Shown here piece after piece: positions 1 to 5,690 of a stretch of DNA of 13,170 nucleotides. Source of the stretch: JBMNOU01 sp050943215 (lineage in GTDB: Bacteria; Bacillota; Clostridia; Christensenellales; SZUA-584); contig JBMNOU010000049.1 of assembly GCA_050943215.1 (NCBI GenBank), forward strand, positions 1 through 13,170, read 5' to 3'. Position 1 is the stretch's first letter. Every line of letters starts with the position of its first letter. Both the position numbers and the translations under genes were made by a program. The notes under the pieces were generated by a model that had not been told where the DNA came from, did no database searches, and worked only from the letters and a program-made list of their open reading frames with translations.

Positions 1-2
1 AG

Positions 3-308
3 GGATTACGTGATAAAGGCGCATTGGAGTCGGCGATTTATCACGTCTTTGCCTCTTTCGATGGAAAAGATCTGTATCCGTCAATGGAAGAGAAGGCTGC
101 ACGCAAGGCATTTGCCATCATACAAAGCCACCCTTTTGTGGATGGAAATAAGCGGGTTGGTTTACTGGTGATGCTGGTCTTTCTTGAACTCAATGGTGTT
201 GAATTGTGGTTTACTCAAGACGAATTAATTGATCTCGGCTTTTCCATTGCTGCCGGCAATAAAAACGACAAATCCATTCTTGATTGGATAAATGATCATA
301 AGTCTTAA
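3..308 (+). CDS. doc: Doc/Fic-family toxin (death-on-curing type), 5' end missing
   Basis: The reading frame is open at the left edge, so the N-terminus lies outside the window; about 101 residues are visible against roughly 125-130 for the family. The visible part starts GLRDKGALESAI and carries the motif HPFVDGNKR at visible residues 43-51, followed by VGLLVMLVFLELNG. That is the Doc form of the Fic motif, HxFx(D/N)(A/G)NKR, where a Lys replaces the second Gly of AMPylating Fic proteins. Doc of phage P1 is known to phosphorylate EF-Tu and stop translation; that activity here is inferred from the motif. An antitoxin gene would be expected just upstream, outside the window. It is the only gene here on the plus strand and converges on the Tad operon. 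An internal TTG at 24 is not the true start, because the family sequence continues upstream of it. Confidence 0.9.
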   Translation, partial: GLRDKGALESAIYHVFASFDGKDLYPSMEEKAARKAFAIIQSHPFVDGNKRVGLLVMLVFLELNGVELWFTQDELIDLGFSIAAGNKNDKSILDWINDHKS

Positions 309-321
309 AAAAGCTTAATAT

Positions 322-350
322 GCAAAGCAGCCAACAGGTGGCTGCTTTGC
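322..350. terminator. Hairpin terminator between the converging doc gene and the Tad operon
   Basis: Perfect 11-bp inverted repeat: GCAAAGCAGCC at 322-332 and its complement at 340-350, with a 7-nt loop. It starts 11 nt beyond the stop codon of the pilin gene (362) and 13 nt beyond the stop of doc (308). A run of six T on the minus strand (plus-strand A at 307-312) follows the stem after about 9 nt. There is no T run on the plus side. It therefore fits best as the end of the minus-strand Tad operon and may also stop doc transcription. Confidence 0.65.
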
Positions 351-361
351 ACTATCTTGCG

Positions 362-565
362 TTACGGCAGCACGTCCACGCCGGTGAGTTCGCCGCTGAT
401 CTTGTCGATCAGCCCGGAGAACAGGTCGGGTACTGCGGCGTTCAGGATGAGAAGGACCGCCGCGCCGATAACGACGACGATCAAAATCTTCATGGCCACA
501 TCAAGAAAGCCCTCCGCCTTCTTTTCGGAGATAAAATGTTTGATGGTGTTTCTGATTTTCAACAT
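362..565 (-). CDS. Flp1-like small pilin / DUF6133-type membrane peptide
   Basis: A 67-residue protein with a charged N-terminal part (MLKIRNTIKHFISEKKAEG), one hydrophobic helix at about residues 26-44 rich in Ile, Val, Ala and Leu, and a short polar tail. Size, shape and position as last gene of a tadABC operon match Flp/Flp1-like pilin candidates, the structural subunit that TadA/TadB/TadC would assemble. A Gly-Phe pair at 19-20 could be a prepilin peptidase site, but the usual Glu at +5 is absent; an acidic residue lies at +3. The ATG at 565 follows a GAAAGGAAG Shine-Dalgarno. About 113 nt separate it from tadC, unlike the overlapping genes upstream, so it may be expressed differently. 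The exact family name is remembered by resemblance, not searched. It could instead be a membrane peptide with no pilin role. Confidence 0.7.
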   Translation of the reverse strand: MLKIRNTIKHFISEKKAEGFLDVAMKILIVVVIGAAVLLILNAAVPDLFSGLIDKISGELTGVDVLP

Positions 566-624
566 ACTTAATTCTTCCTTTCGTCTTTATTTTTTGGTAA
601 TGGATATATACAAATCCGCTTTCC

Positions 625-647
625 GAGGACAGCTAAAAACAGCCCTC
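625..647 (-). other. Imperfect RNA hairpin in the tadC-pilin spacer
   Basis: On the minus strand, GAGGGCTG and the facing AGCTGTCCTC can pair over about nine positions with one G-U near the outer end, one mismatch and a small T-rich loop. No T run follows, so it is not a terminator. It lies about 60 nt upstream of the pilin start and could stabilise a processed pilin mRNA, but it may be chance. The rest of the 113-nt spacer shows only the pilin Shine-Dalgarno and a TATATAT stretch with no convincing -35 box. Confidence 0.25.
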
Positions 648-678
648 CTTCCGTGCTGCCATAAAAAGCGGGTAAGGG

Positions 679-1557
679 CTAAAAACCCACGGCCTGAAAG
701 TTATTGATGATAAGGATCACAAGGGGAACCATAAAGAGGAGTATAAGCAGTATCGTCAGGATGAACGAAGCCGTCTTGATGCGTCCGGAGCGCTTTTCCA
801 TCAAGCGCCGCAGCGTTTCGCGCTCCTTCGTGCGCATATCCTGCTCCAGCACCAACAGGCTGGTGCGCTGGTCAATACCCTGATGCACGCCGCACAGTAC
901 CGAGCACAGCGCGGCGAACGACGGGAGCCCCAGCCGGGTGTCCATGCCGCGCAGCGCCGCTTCCTGATTGCCCGTTTTCATGTCGAGTATCAGCCTGTCA
1001 AGCTCTGGGCCCATCGCTTTCCCCGCGACCTTCCGGTACTTTTCAAAGAAACTCAAAAGGTTACGGTTATCCTGAAGCGTATAAATAAGCGTTTCCGTCA
1101 TCCGGGGCAGCTCCGCCTCGATTTCGCGGTTCTGCGCTTCCACCTTTTTTCGAACGGTCTGCATACTCCTGAAGTAGGCGAGCACCGAGGCGACCGCGGT
1201 CAGCAGTGCCAGCCACGGGATGCCGAGCGGAATGAACAGCGCACCGATGAGCGCCAGCAACAGCGACCGCGCCTTTGCCTTCGAGACGAAATCCTCCGGT
1301 TTTTCCGAAATGTGCAGCCTCGCAAAATCGGCCTCAAAGCGTTTGCGCTTGTATTCGCTCATTGGAAACAACCGTGAGATCAGCCTCGTCAGAGGCAGCA
1401 ATGCGTCCTGAAACCGTTGCGTCAGGCTTCGCTTACCGTGTATTTCCTGAATAGCGTGAATCGATCTGCCGGAGGGAAATGCGAACGCTGCCTGCGCCAA
1501 AAAGTAAAGCCCCGCCGAAAGCAACACAGCTGATGATACAAATAGCAGCAACGTCAT
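679..1557 (-). CDS. tadC: TadC-like type II secretion F-domain membrane platform protein
   Basis: A 292-residue integral membrane protein. Hydrophobic segments lie at about residues 3-27, around 95-125 (LLLALIGALFIPLGIPWLAL and onward), and at the C-terminus (LTILLILLFMVPLVILII). The cytoplasmic region between them (about 130-255) is the helical T2SSF-type domain, containing EAELPRMTETLIYTLQ and a later MEKRSGRIKTASF stretch. By family it pairs with TadB to form the inner-membrane platform on which the TadA ATPase acts. Its ATG at 1557 overlaps the tadB stop by 4 nt (ATGA), with GGTGAGAAG upstream, so translational coupling is likely. The TadB/TadC assignment rests on gene order after tadA and on topology; either could be called generically a type II secretion system F family protein. 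Confidence 0.82.
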   Translation of the reverse strand: MTLLLFVSSAVLLSAGLYFLAQAAFAFPSGRSIHAIQEIHGKRSLTQRFQDALLPLTRLISRLFPMSEYKRKRFEADFARLHISEKPEDFVSKAKARSLLLALIGALFIPLGIPWLALLTAVASVLAYFRSMQTVRKKVEAQNREIEAELPRMTETLIYTLQDNRNLLSFFEKYRKVAGKAMGPELDRLILDMKTGNQEAALRGMDTRLGLPSFAALCSVLCGVHQGIDQRTSLLVLEQDMRTKERETLRRLMEKRSGRIKTASFILTILLILLFMVPLVILIINNFQAVGF

Positions 1558-2480
1558 TGCTTCTCACCGCCTTCCATCGGGCGGTACAGCCGCGCTACCC
1601 AAACCGCCGTAGCTAGTACAGCCGCCAGCACCACTGCCAGCGTGATCTTGCCGGCCAGGGTGGTGGTCAGCATATCGTACCAGTCGGGCATCATCGCGCC
1701 CATCAGCGGGATGGCTCCCAGCACGATCATTACCGTGACGATGTAATCGCCAAGCTGCTTACGGATCGTGGTGTCGGTCTCCATCTGCACGCGCCGCATC
1801 TCTCCGAGCCTGCCTACGATACCTGACAATGCATACCGTAATTGCCTGTCGCGCTGGCATTGCACCAACACGTCACACCAATCGTGCCAGTACCGGTTGT
1901 CGATCCTTTCGCGCAGCCGGTGCAGCGCCCTCACCACGTCGGAATCGACAAGCTGCGTTTCAGCATAGAACTGACGGAACACGCCGTCCAAAGGAGCAGG
2001 AAGCAAGCGCAGGCTGCTTTGCACCGCGCCGATCAGGTCGCCTGAGGCGACATAGCTGTTGGTGACCGTGCCCATCGCGCTTTCCAGCTTTTCATTCAGG
2101 CTCCGTATGTAATCGCCCGTACGGATACGGATCACGATCAGCGGCGAACAGCCCAGCCCAGCCGCCAGTACCAGCGCTGCAAGGATGTTACTCAACGCCA
2201 ATCCGGTCAGCAGCCCAAGCAACGCCAATATAACAGCCGCCCACCAGTAGGAGGCGATCTGTCCGCCCATGCCTGCCGCCAACAGCATTTCCTTCGCGTT
2301 GTCCGCGGTTGCCGCCAGCTTTCCCTTCGGTTTGCCGGTGATGCGGCGTATCTGTTTCATCCTGTCGCGCCATCGATTAAATGGTTTCGCGAGTTTGCCA
2401 GCCATATCCAAAGGACGGATTTTGAATATATAAAACAGCCCCACTGTGATAAGCAGGGCGCACAGGATTTGAGCAATCAT
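1554..2480 (-). CDS. tadB: TadB-like type II secretion F-domain membrane platform protein
   Basis: A 308-residue membrane protein. It has a hydrophobic N-terminal helix (about residues 3-20), a double hydrophobic stretch near 78-120 containing WWAAVILALLGLLTGLALSN, a cytoplasmic helical F domain at about 130-245 (including LLPAPLDGVFRQFYAETQLV and RLGEMRRVQMETDTTIRKQL), and two C-terminal membrane segments ending in AVWVARLY. This is the usual TadB architecture, forming with TadC the platform for pilus or secretion fibre assembly. The ATG at 2480 follows a strong GGGAGGTGA site, and its first four bases overlap the tadA stop. It shares the high GC of the surrounding operon. Confidence 0.83.
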   Translation of the reverse strand: MIAQILCALLITVGLFYIFKIRPLDMAGKLAKPFNRWRDRMKQIRRITGKPKGKLAATADNAKEMLLAAGMGGQIASYWWAAVILALLGLLTGLALSNILAALVLAAGLGCSPLIVIRIRTGDYIRSLNEKLESAMGTVTNSYVASGDLIGAVQSSLRLLPAPLDGVFRQFYAETQLVDSDVVRALHRLRERIDNRYWHDWCDVLVQCQRDRQLRYALSGIVGRLGEMRRVQMETDTTIRKQLGDYIVTVMIVLGAIPLMGAMMPDWYDMLTTTLAGKITLAVVLAAVLATAVWVARLYRPMEGGEKQ

Positions 2481-3808
2481 GTTTTCACCTCCCGAAAGCG
2501 GTCAATCGCCGCCTTGTCCGCGCCGTTGCTGCGCAGGATTTCCGCCAGCTCATCCGAGACGCCGTGCTCCCGTACATATTCGTCCGTTTCGGCGTCAAAT
2601 CGATAGAGCGTGTTGGCCTGAACCACGCCGCTTTGTATGCCCGTCGCTTCGACGATCTCCATAACGCGGCGCGTACCGTTCGGGAACTGGCGCTTAAACA
2701 CCATGACGGGGAAAGCCTCCACCACAAAGCTCAGAAGAACGGCGGTTGAAATGTTCGTGTTGCTCATCTGGCACATGGACAGGATACGGCTGTACGCCCG
2801 GCGCGCGGAGCCCGCGTGCAGGCTGGTAACCACCGCATGTCCGGTGCGGGCGGCCTCCTGCGCCACCATCGCTTCCGCGCCGCGCATTTCGGCCACCGCG
2901 ATGATGTCAGGTGAAAATCGCATAGCCTTGCGCAGCAGGTCGTTCATGTCAATGTCGGCATTCGGCAGGTCTGAGGGGCGGGTGCAGGTATGGATGACGC
3001 GGTTTTGAGGTTTGCCGTCCTCATCCTCGCTGAACAGGTCGAGCTCGCGCGTCTCCTCGATGGTGTAAATGCGTTTGTTTTTATCCACCGAGTTCAGAAG
3101 AAATGCGATGTCCGTGGTTTTACCGCTGCCTGTCTTGCCCGCGAACCCGACCGATACGCCGTGGTTAACACACAGGGTCAGAAAGTCAAGCATCTCCGGC
3201 GTAGCCGTCTGCCACTCCACAAGCTGCTGCCTGGTGATTCGCGCCATACGCTGACGGCGAATGGAGAACACTACGCCGCTGCGCCTGTCCGCGACGGGTG
3301 GGATCATAGCCGACACGCGGATGCCCTCGGTGATGTAGCTGTCCACGATGGGATTAGTGCCGTCCAGAACGAGGCCGCCCAGCCGCACCATTTTGCGCAG
3401 CGTGTCCTCGGCGTGCCGGGCCGAAAGAAAGCGCTCCGGAATTTTTTGCCAGCCGGAGCGCGTCACTATCTCGATGTCCCGCCATGAATTGCCGTTGATT
3501 TCCTCGATGTCCGGGTCGGTGATGTATTTGTCCAGAAAACCGAAACCGGCCATGTCGCCGTACAGCCTGTCGGAAAGCTGCTGCATGGACAGGTCGCTAA
3601 TGTATAGCTGATGGCCGGCGACGAACTCACCGATCAGCCGTTTCACAGCCTCCGCCGCGTCCTTTTCCGTGATACTGTGAGCGAGCGTCCCTGCGTGGTC
3701 TTTTGAGATAGCGGCGCGCGCCTGTTCCAGCAGGGTTTCGTATTCGTCTTTGGCCTGCGGCGCGCTGTGCTGCCGCTCATAAGCCAGTTCCCTGAATGTC
3801 CGGCTCAT
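2477..3808 (-). CDS. tadA: TadA/CpaF-type secretion and pilus assembly ATPase
   Basis: A 443-residue VirB11/CpaF-family ATPase that would power extension of a Flp-type fibre from the cytoplasmic face of the membrane. Visible landmarks: an N-terminal helical region, the CpaF-type signature DPDIEEINGN (98-107), Walker A GKTGSGKT (224-231), the catalytic-glutamate region YTIEETRELD (248-257), the Walker B/Asp-box region DIIAVAEMRGAEA (301-313), and the His box TGHAVVTSLHAGS (322-334). All key motifs are intact and the length is normal, so it should be active. Its ATG at 3808 overlaps the stop of the upstream TadZ-like gene by 4 nt, with GGGAG upstream. VirB11-type ATPases of conjugation systems are the main alternative, but the TadB and TadC partners immediately downstream favour CpaF/TadA. 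Confidence 0.93.
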   Translation of the reverse strand: MSRTFRELAYERQHSAPQAKDEYETLLEQARAAISKDHAGTLAHSITEKDAAEAVKRLIGEFVAGHQLYISDLSMQQLSDRLYGDMAGFGFLDKYITDPDIEEINGNSWRDIEIVTRSGWQKIPERFLSARHAEDTLRKMVRLGGLVLDGTNPIVDSYITEGIRVSAMIPPVADRRSGVVFSIRRQRMARITRQQLVEWQTATPEMLDFLTLCVNHGVSVGFAGKTGSGKTTDIAFLLNSVDKNKRIYTIEETRELDLFSEDEDGKPQNRVIHTCTRPSDLPNADIDMNDLLRKAMRFSPDIIAVAEMRGAEAMVAQEAARTGHAVVTSLHAGSARRAYSRILSMCQMSNTNISTAVLLSFVVEAFPVMVFKRQFPNGTRRVMEIVEATGIQSGVVQANTLYRFDAETDEYVREHGVSDELAEILRSNGADKAAIDRFREVKT

Positions 3809-4527
3809 ACCGTATCACTCCCTTTCAGCAGCGCATGGAGCTTTTTTACCTCGCGCAGATACCACATGGCGGCAGGTGTCGCGCCAACTCCCGGTTCACA
3901 GTCCTGCCGGAATTCGCGGACATATGGAAGCGACGCTAAGAACTTCGTATCTGCCGCCTTTTCAACCGCAGAGAGGTCGTACTGTCTGCCCGCCATCGCC
4001 GCGACAGGTAATATGCGCTCCTGTGCGCTCATTGTGGAAATAAGCGGCCTGACGCTGTTGAACCAGCAGGTTCCCTGTACGTCCGGCGTGAACAGGGCGA
4101 TAACCTTATCCGCATAGATGAGTGCGCCGGGCAGGAACGGGTCGCTTCGCTGTCCCGATACGTCAAGGATAACTGTATCGGCTATATCTTCGCACCGCTC
4201 AATGAAGTCCTGAGCCAGGTTATCCGTTTCCAGACCGAGTTCATACGAGAGATATTCATCCCGGTCAATCAACCCTGCGTAGAACAGGGTTTTCAGCTTC
4301 GGATGCTGGTGCAGGTACGGCGCTGCGTCCATTGCGCCCATTCCGATGGCCTTGCCGAGCGAAGCGTCCGCATCAATCTTCATTCCGTTCAGCCGAGCCG
4401 GCAACGTGGGCTGCGTAAGGTCGGTATCTATGACGGCAGTCACACCCTGCCGGGCGAACAGTATGCCCAGCGTATCGCAGAGCGCGCTCTTGCCGGTTCC
4501 GTCCCGTCCCCAAACGGCGATAAACAT
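3805..4527 (-). CDS. TadZ/CpaE-like ParA-superfamily ATPase with atypical P-loop
   Basis: A 240-residue MinD/ParA-like protein. It begins MFIAVWGRDGTGKSAL, has a second acidic element VIDTDLTQPTL near 33-43, and a Walker B-like VILDVSGQ in mid-protein. In the P-loop, the signature Lys of the ParA/MinD motif (KGGxGKT) is Arg and the next Gly is Asp (RDGTGKS), while the catalytic Lys is kept. In Tad systems TadZ/CpaE proteins localise the machine at its cellular site and often have modified ATPase motifs; that role is inferred from position between cpaB and tadA. The start at 4527 is chosen over a longer in-frame start at 4569 because GGAGGT lies 8 nt before it and the longer version would run into cpaB coding. 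It begins one base beyond the cpaB stop. Confidence 0.82.
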   Translation of the reverse strand: MFIAVWGRDGTGKSALCDTLGILFARQGVTAVIDTDLTQPTLPARLNGMKIDADASLGKAIGMGAMDAAPYLHQHPKLKTLFYAGLIDRDEYLSYELGLETDNLAQDFIERCEDIADTVILDVSGQRSDPFLPGALIYADKVIALFTPDVQGTCWFNSVRPLISTMSAQERILPVAAMAGRQYDLSAVEKAADTKFLASLPYVREFRQDCEPGVGATPAAMWYLREVKKLHALLKGSDTV

Positions 4528-4528
4528 G

Positions 4529-5296
4529 TCAGCCCACCTCCGTTTCCGCAAGAACCGCATCCGGCACATACTTCGTTACATCTGCGCCTCTGGCGACAAA
4601 AGCCAGGTGGATGATGCTCTGGTTTTCCAGTTCCGCGAGAAGGAGCGCCTGTTGCTCTGTGGCATAGAACGACACTGTGACCGGCAGGCTGTTTTTCGTC
4701 TCCTCATCCGGCTGTGCCTCAACGCTGGCATCCGCACCGTTGCTTGCCGTCACCATGCATACCTCGATGTACCGTAATTCAGGGTAGATGACCGCGCCGG
4801 ATAAATCGGCTTCCTCCGTTTCCGGCTCCACGCCCAGCGATTGATTTACGGAGCTCTTTGGCAGCGCTATCACCGTCACCAAATCTCCGGGTAACAGGTG
4901 TCCAGATACACCCGATGCGAGAGTAGGCAGCGTGACCGATACAACCGTCTTGCCCTTTGCTGTACCGGCCGGGAAAGAATTCTGTTCCGCAAGTGTTGAC
5001 GACATCTTTGCAGCAGTCAGATAATCTCCCGCATATAGGTCAGTCACCGAATATTGGCCAACTGCCGATGATATGTCGCTGATACTGCCTTCGACAAGTG
5101 TTTCCGGTATACTCACTGTCTCCAGCATCTCGGCGGTTAGCTGGGTGCCTGCTTCTATGGGCTGCTTCATGCGAACGGCGCTTACATATGCACCCTGGCT
5201 GCCGTTCTGCAATGACGGCAATGCGAAGAAAGCAATGAGCAGCGCCGTAATGATACAGAGTGCTCCGATGACAAATCGGTTTTTAAGAAACTTCAT
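4529..5296 (-). CDS. cpaB: CpaB/RcpC-like Flp pilus assembly protein
   Basis: A 255-residue protein with an N-terminal signal anchor: Lys/Arg-rich MKFLKNR, then a hydrophobic stretch ending in FFALP. An SAF-type domain follows at about residues 38-105 (VRMKQPIEAGTQLTAEMLE and YAGDYLTAAKMSST), then an extracytoplasmic region. This is the CpaB/RcpC layout. In Gram-negative Tad systems CpaB/RcpC is periplasmic and associates with the secretin. Here no secretin is present, so a role at the cell wall or membrane surface is inferred. An AGGAGGT site lies about 8 nt upstream of the ATG. It is the first gene of the Tad operon, preceded by a terminator, so a promoter is expected between 5297 and 5390, although none is clear. 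Confidence 0.82.
   Translation of the reverse strand: MKFLKNRFVIGALCIITALLIAFFALPSLQNGSQGAYVSAVRMKQPIEAGTQLTAEMLETVSIPETLVEGSISDISSAVGQYSVTDLYAGDYLTAAKMSSTLAEQNSFPAGTAKGKTVVSVTLPTLASGVSGHLLPGDLVTVIALPKSSVNQSLGVEPETEEADLSGAVIYPELRYIEVCMVTASNGADASVEAQPDEETKNSLPVTVSFYATEQQALLLAELENQSIIHLAFVARGADVTKYVPDAVLAETEVG
4536..4541 (-). promoter_or_regulatory. Shine-Dalgarno deciding the TadZ-like start
   Basis: GGAGGT on the minus strand, 8 nt before the ATG at 4527 and inside the last codons of cpaB. It supports the shorter 240-residue protein over an upstream in-frame start at 4569. Confidence 0.75.
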
Positions 5297-5336
5297 GGAC
5301 TAATACCTCCTGATAGATTTTGATTGATTCTTTTTC

Positions 5337-5358
5337 CCGGCTGGTATACCGGCTGGTA
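5337..5358. repeat. Short tandem repeat upstream of cpaB
   Basis: The 10-mer CCGGCTGGTA occurs at 5337-5346 and again at 5349-5358, a 12-nt period, with a GGTATACC palindrome at 5343-5350 across the junction. It lies 40-60 nt upstream of the cpaB start, where an operator or promoter would be expected. Function is unknown and the repeat is short enough to be chance. I see no convincing -35/-10 pair in 5297-5390. Confidence 0.4.
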
Positions 5359-5390
5359 ACCTGGGGGAGAGGTGCGGAGAGGGGGAAACG

Positions 5391-5413
5391 AAAAAACGGC
5401 CTGATGCCGTTTT
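5391..5413 (-). terminator. Rho-independent terminator after the four-cysteine microprotein gene
   Basis: On the minus strand, AAAACGGC, a 5-nt loop (ATCAG), GCCGTTTT, then TT gives an 8-bp perfect stem followed by a T6 tract. It lies about 40 nt downstream of the stop at 5454 and upstream of cpaB, separating the two transcripts. The AAAAC arm also gives a plus-strand T4, so weak two-way activity is possible. Confidence 0.8.
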
Positions 5414-5453
5414 CAACAAAGATACTACCCCCCTGGTGTAAGATGATTTTGGT

Positions 5454-5627
5454 TTAACCCTCAAAGACGACGCATTTTTCAAGGCTACATTTTCGGAGGG
5501 TTTCGTCATAGTACAGGCAATGCTTACAGTCCCGCTTTTTCATTTTCTTGATTGGCCGACGGTCAAAGCCCGGCGATTCGCACATAAGGCGCTCATATAT
5601 GCGATCCTTTCCTAACGTAAAAAGCAC
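5454..5627 (-). CDS. Four-cysteine microprotein, putative metal-binding, unknown function
   Basis: A 57-residue basic protein. Four cysteines in the C-terminal half, C34, C37, C47 and C52 (C-x2-C-x9-C-x4-C, within DCKHCLYYDETLRKCSLEKC), suggest a small zinc- or iron-binding knuckle; another Cys is at 16. The N-terminal half contains FTLGKDRIYERLM and a KKMKKR basic patch, consistent with but not proof of nucleic-acid binding. I do not recognise a named family; similar small Cys proteins occur in Clostridia mobile elements from memory. The GTG at 5627 is preferred because GGAGGT ends 7 nt before it; an in-frame GTG at 5636 overlaps that site. The gene lies between the parB terminator and its own terminator, so it is probably a separate transcript or is fed by read-through. 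It is unlikely to be noise given the Cys pattern and Shine-Dalgarno. Confidence 0.65.
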   Translation of the reverse strand: MLFTLGKDRIYERLMCESPGFDRRPIKKMKKRDCKHCLYYDETLRKCSLEKCVVFEG

Positions 5628-5634
5628 CGCGCCC

Positions 5635-5640
5635 ACCTCC
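5635..5640 (-). promoter_or_regulatory. Shine-Dalgarno of the four-cysteine microprotein gene
   Basis: GGAGGT on the minus strand, 7 nt before the GTG at 5627. It overlaps the alternative GTG at 5636, so it decides between the two starts. Confidence 0.6.
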
Positions 5641-5657
5641 CTTCAAGGAACAGCATG

Positions 5658-5690
5658 AAAAAACGCCCTTGCTTCACCAGCCTGGGCGTC
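5658..5690 (-). terminator. Rho-independent terminator directly after parB
   Basis: On the minus strand the parB stop codon is followed at once by ACGCCC (5689-5684), an inner loop with a further 3-bp stem, GGGCGT (5668-5663), and a T6 tract (5663-5658). This is a classic intrinsic terminator ending the parAB transcript. The Shine-Dalgarno of the next gene starts only about 18 nt further on, leaving little room for a separate promoter. Confidence 0.85.

Noticed and set aside
883..1377. Open frame of 164 codons on the plus strand opposite tadC
   Set aside because: Arg/Gln/His-rich shadow in GC-rich DNA of a clear membrane protein gene; no start signal.
4265..4290. Short inverted repeat AACCCTG/CAGGGTT within the TadZ-like gene
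   Set aside because: Seven-bp arms inside coding sequence with no T run or context; expected by chance in this length.
5300..5509. 69-codon minus-strand frame upstream of cpaB
   Set aside because: It runs through the terminator at 5391-5413 and overlaps the four-cysteine gene in another frame. Its Ser/Pro/Lys-rich product looks like translated non-coding DNA.
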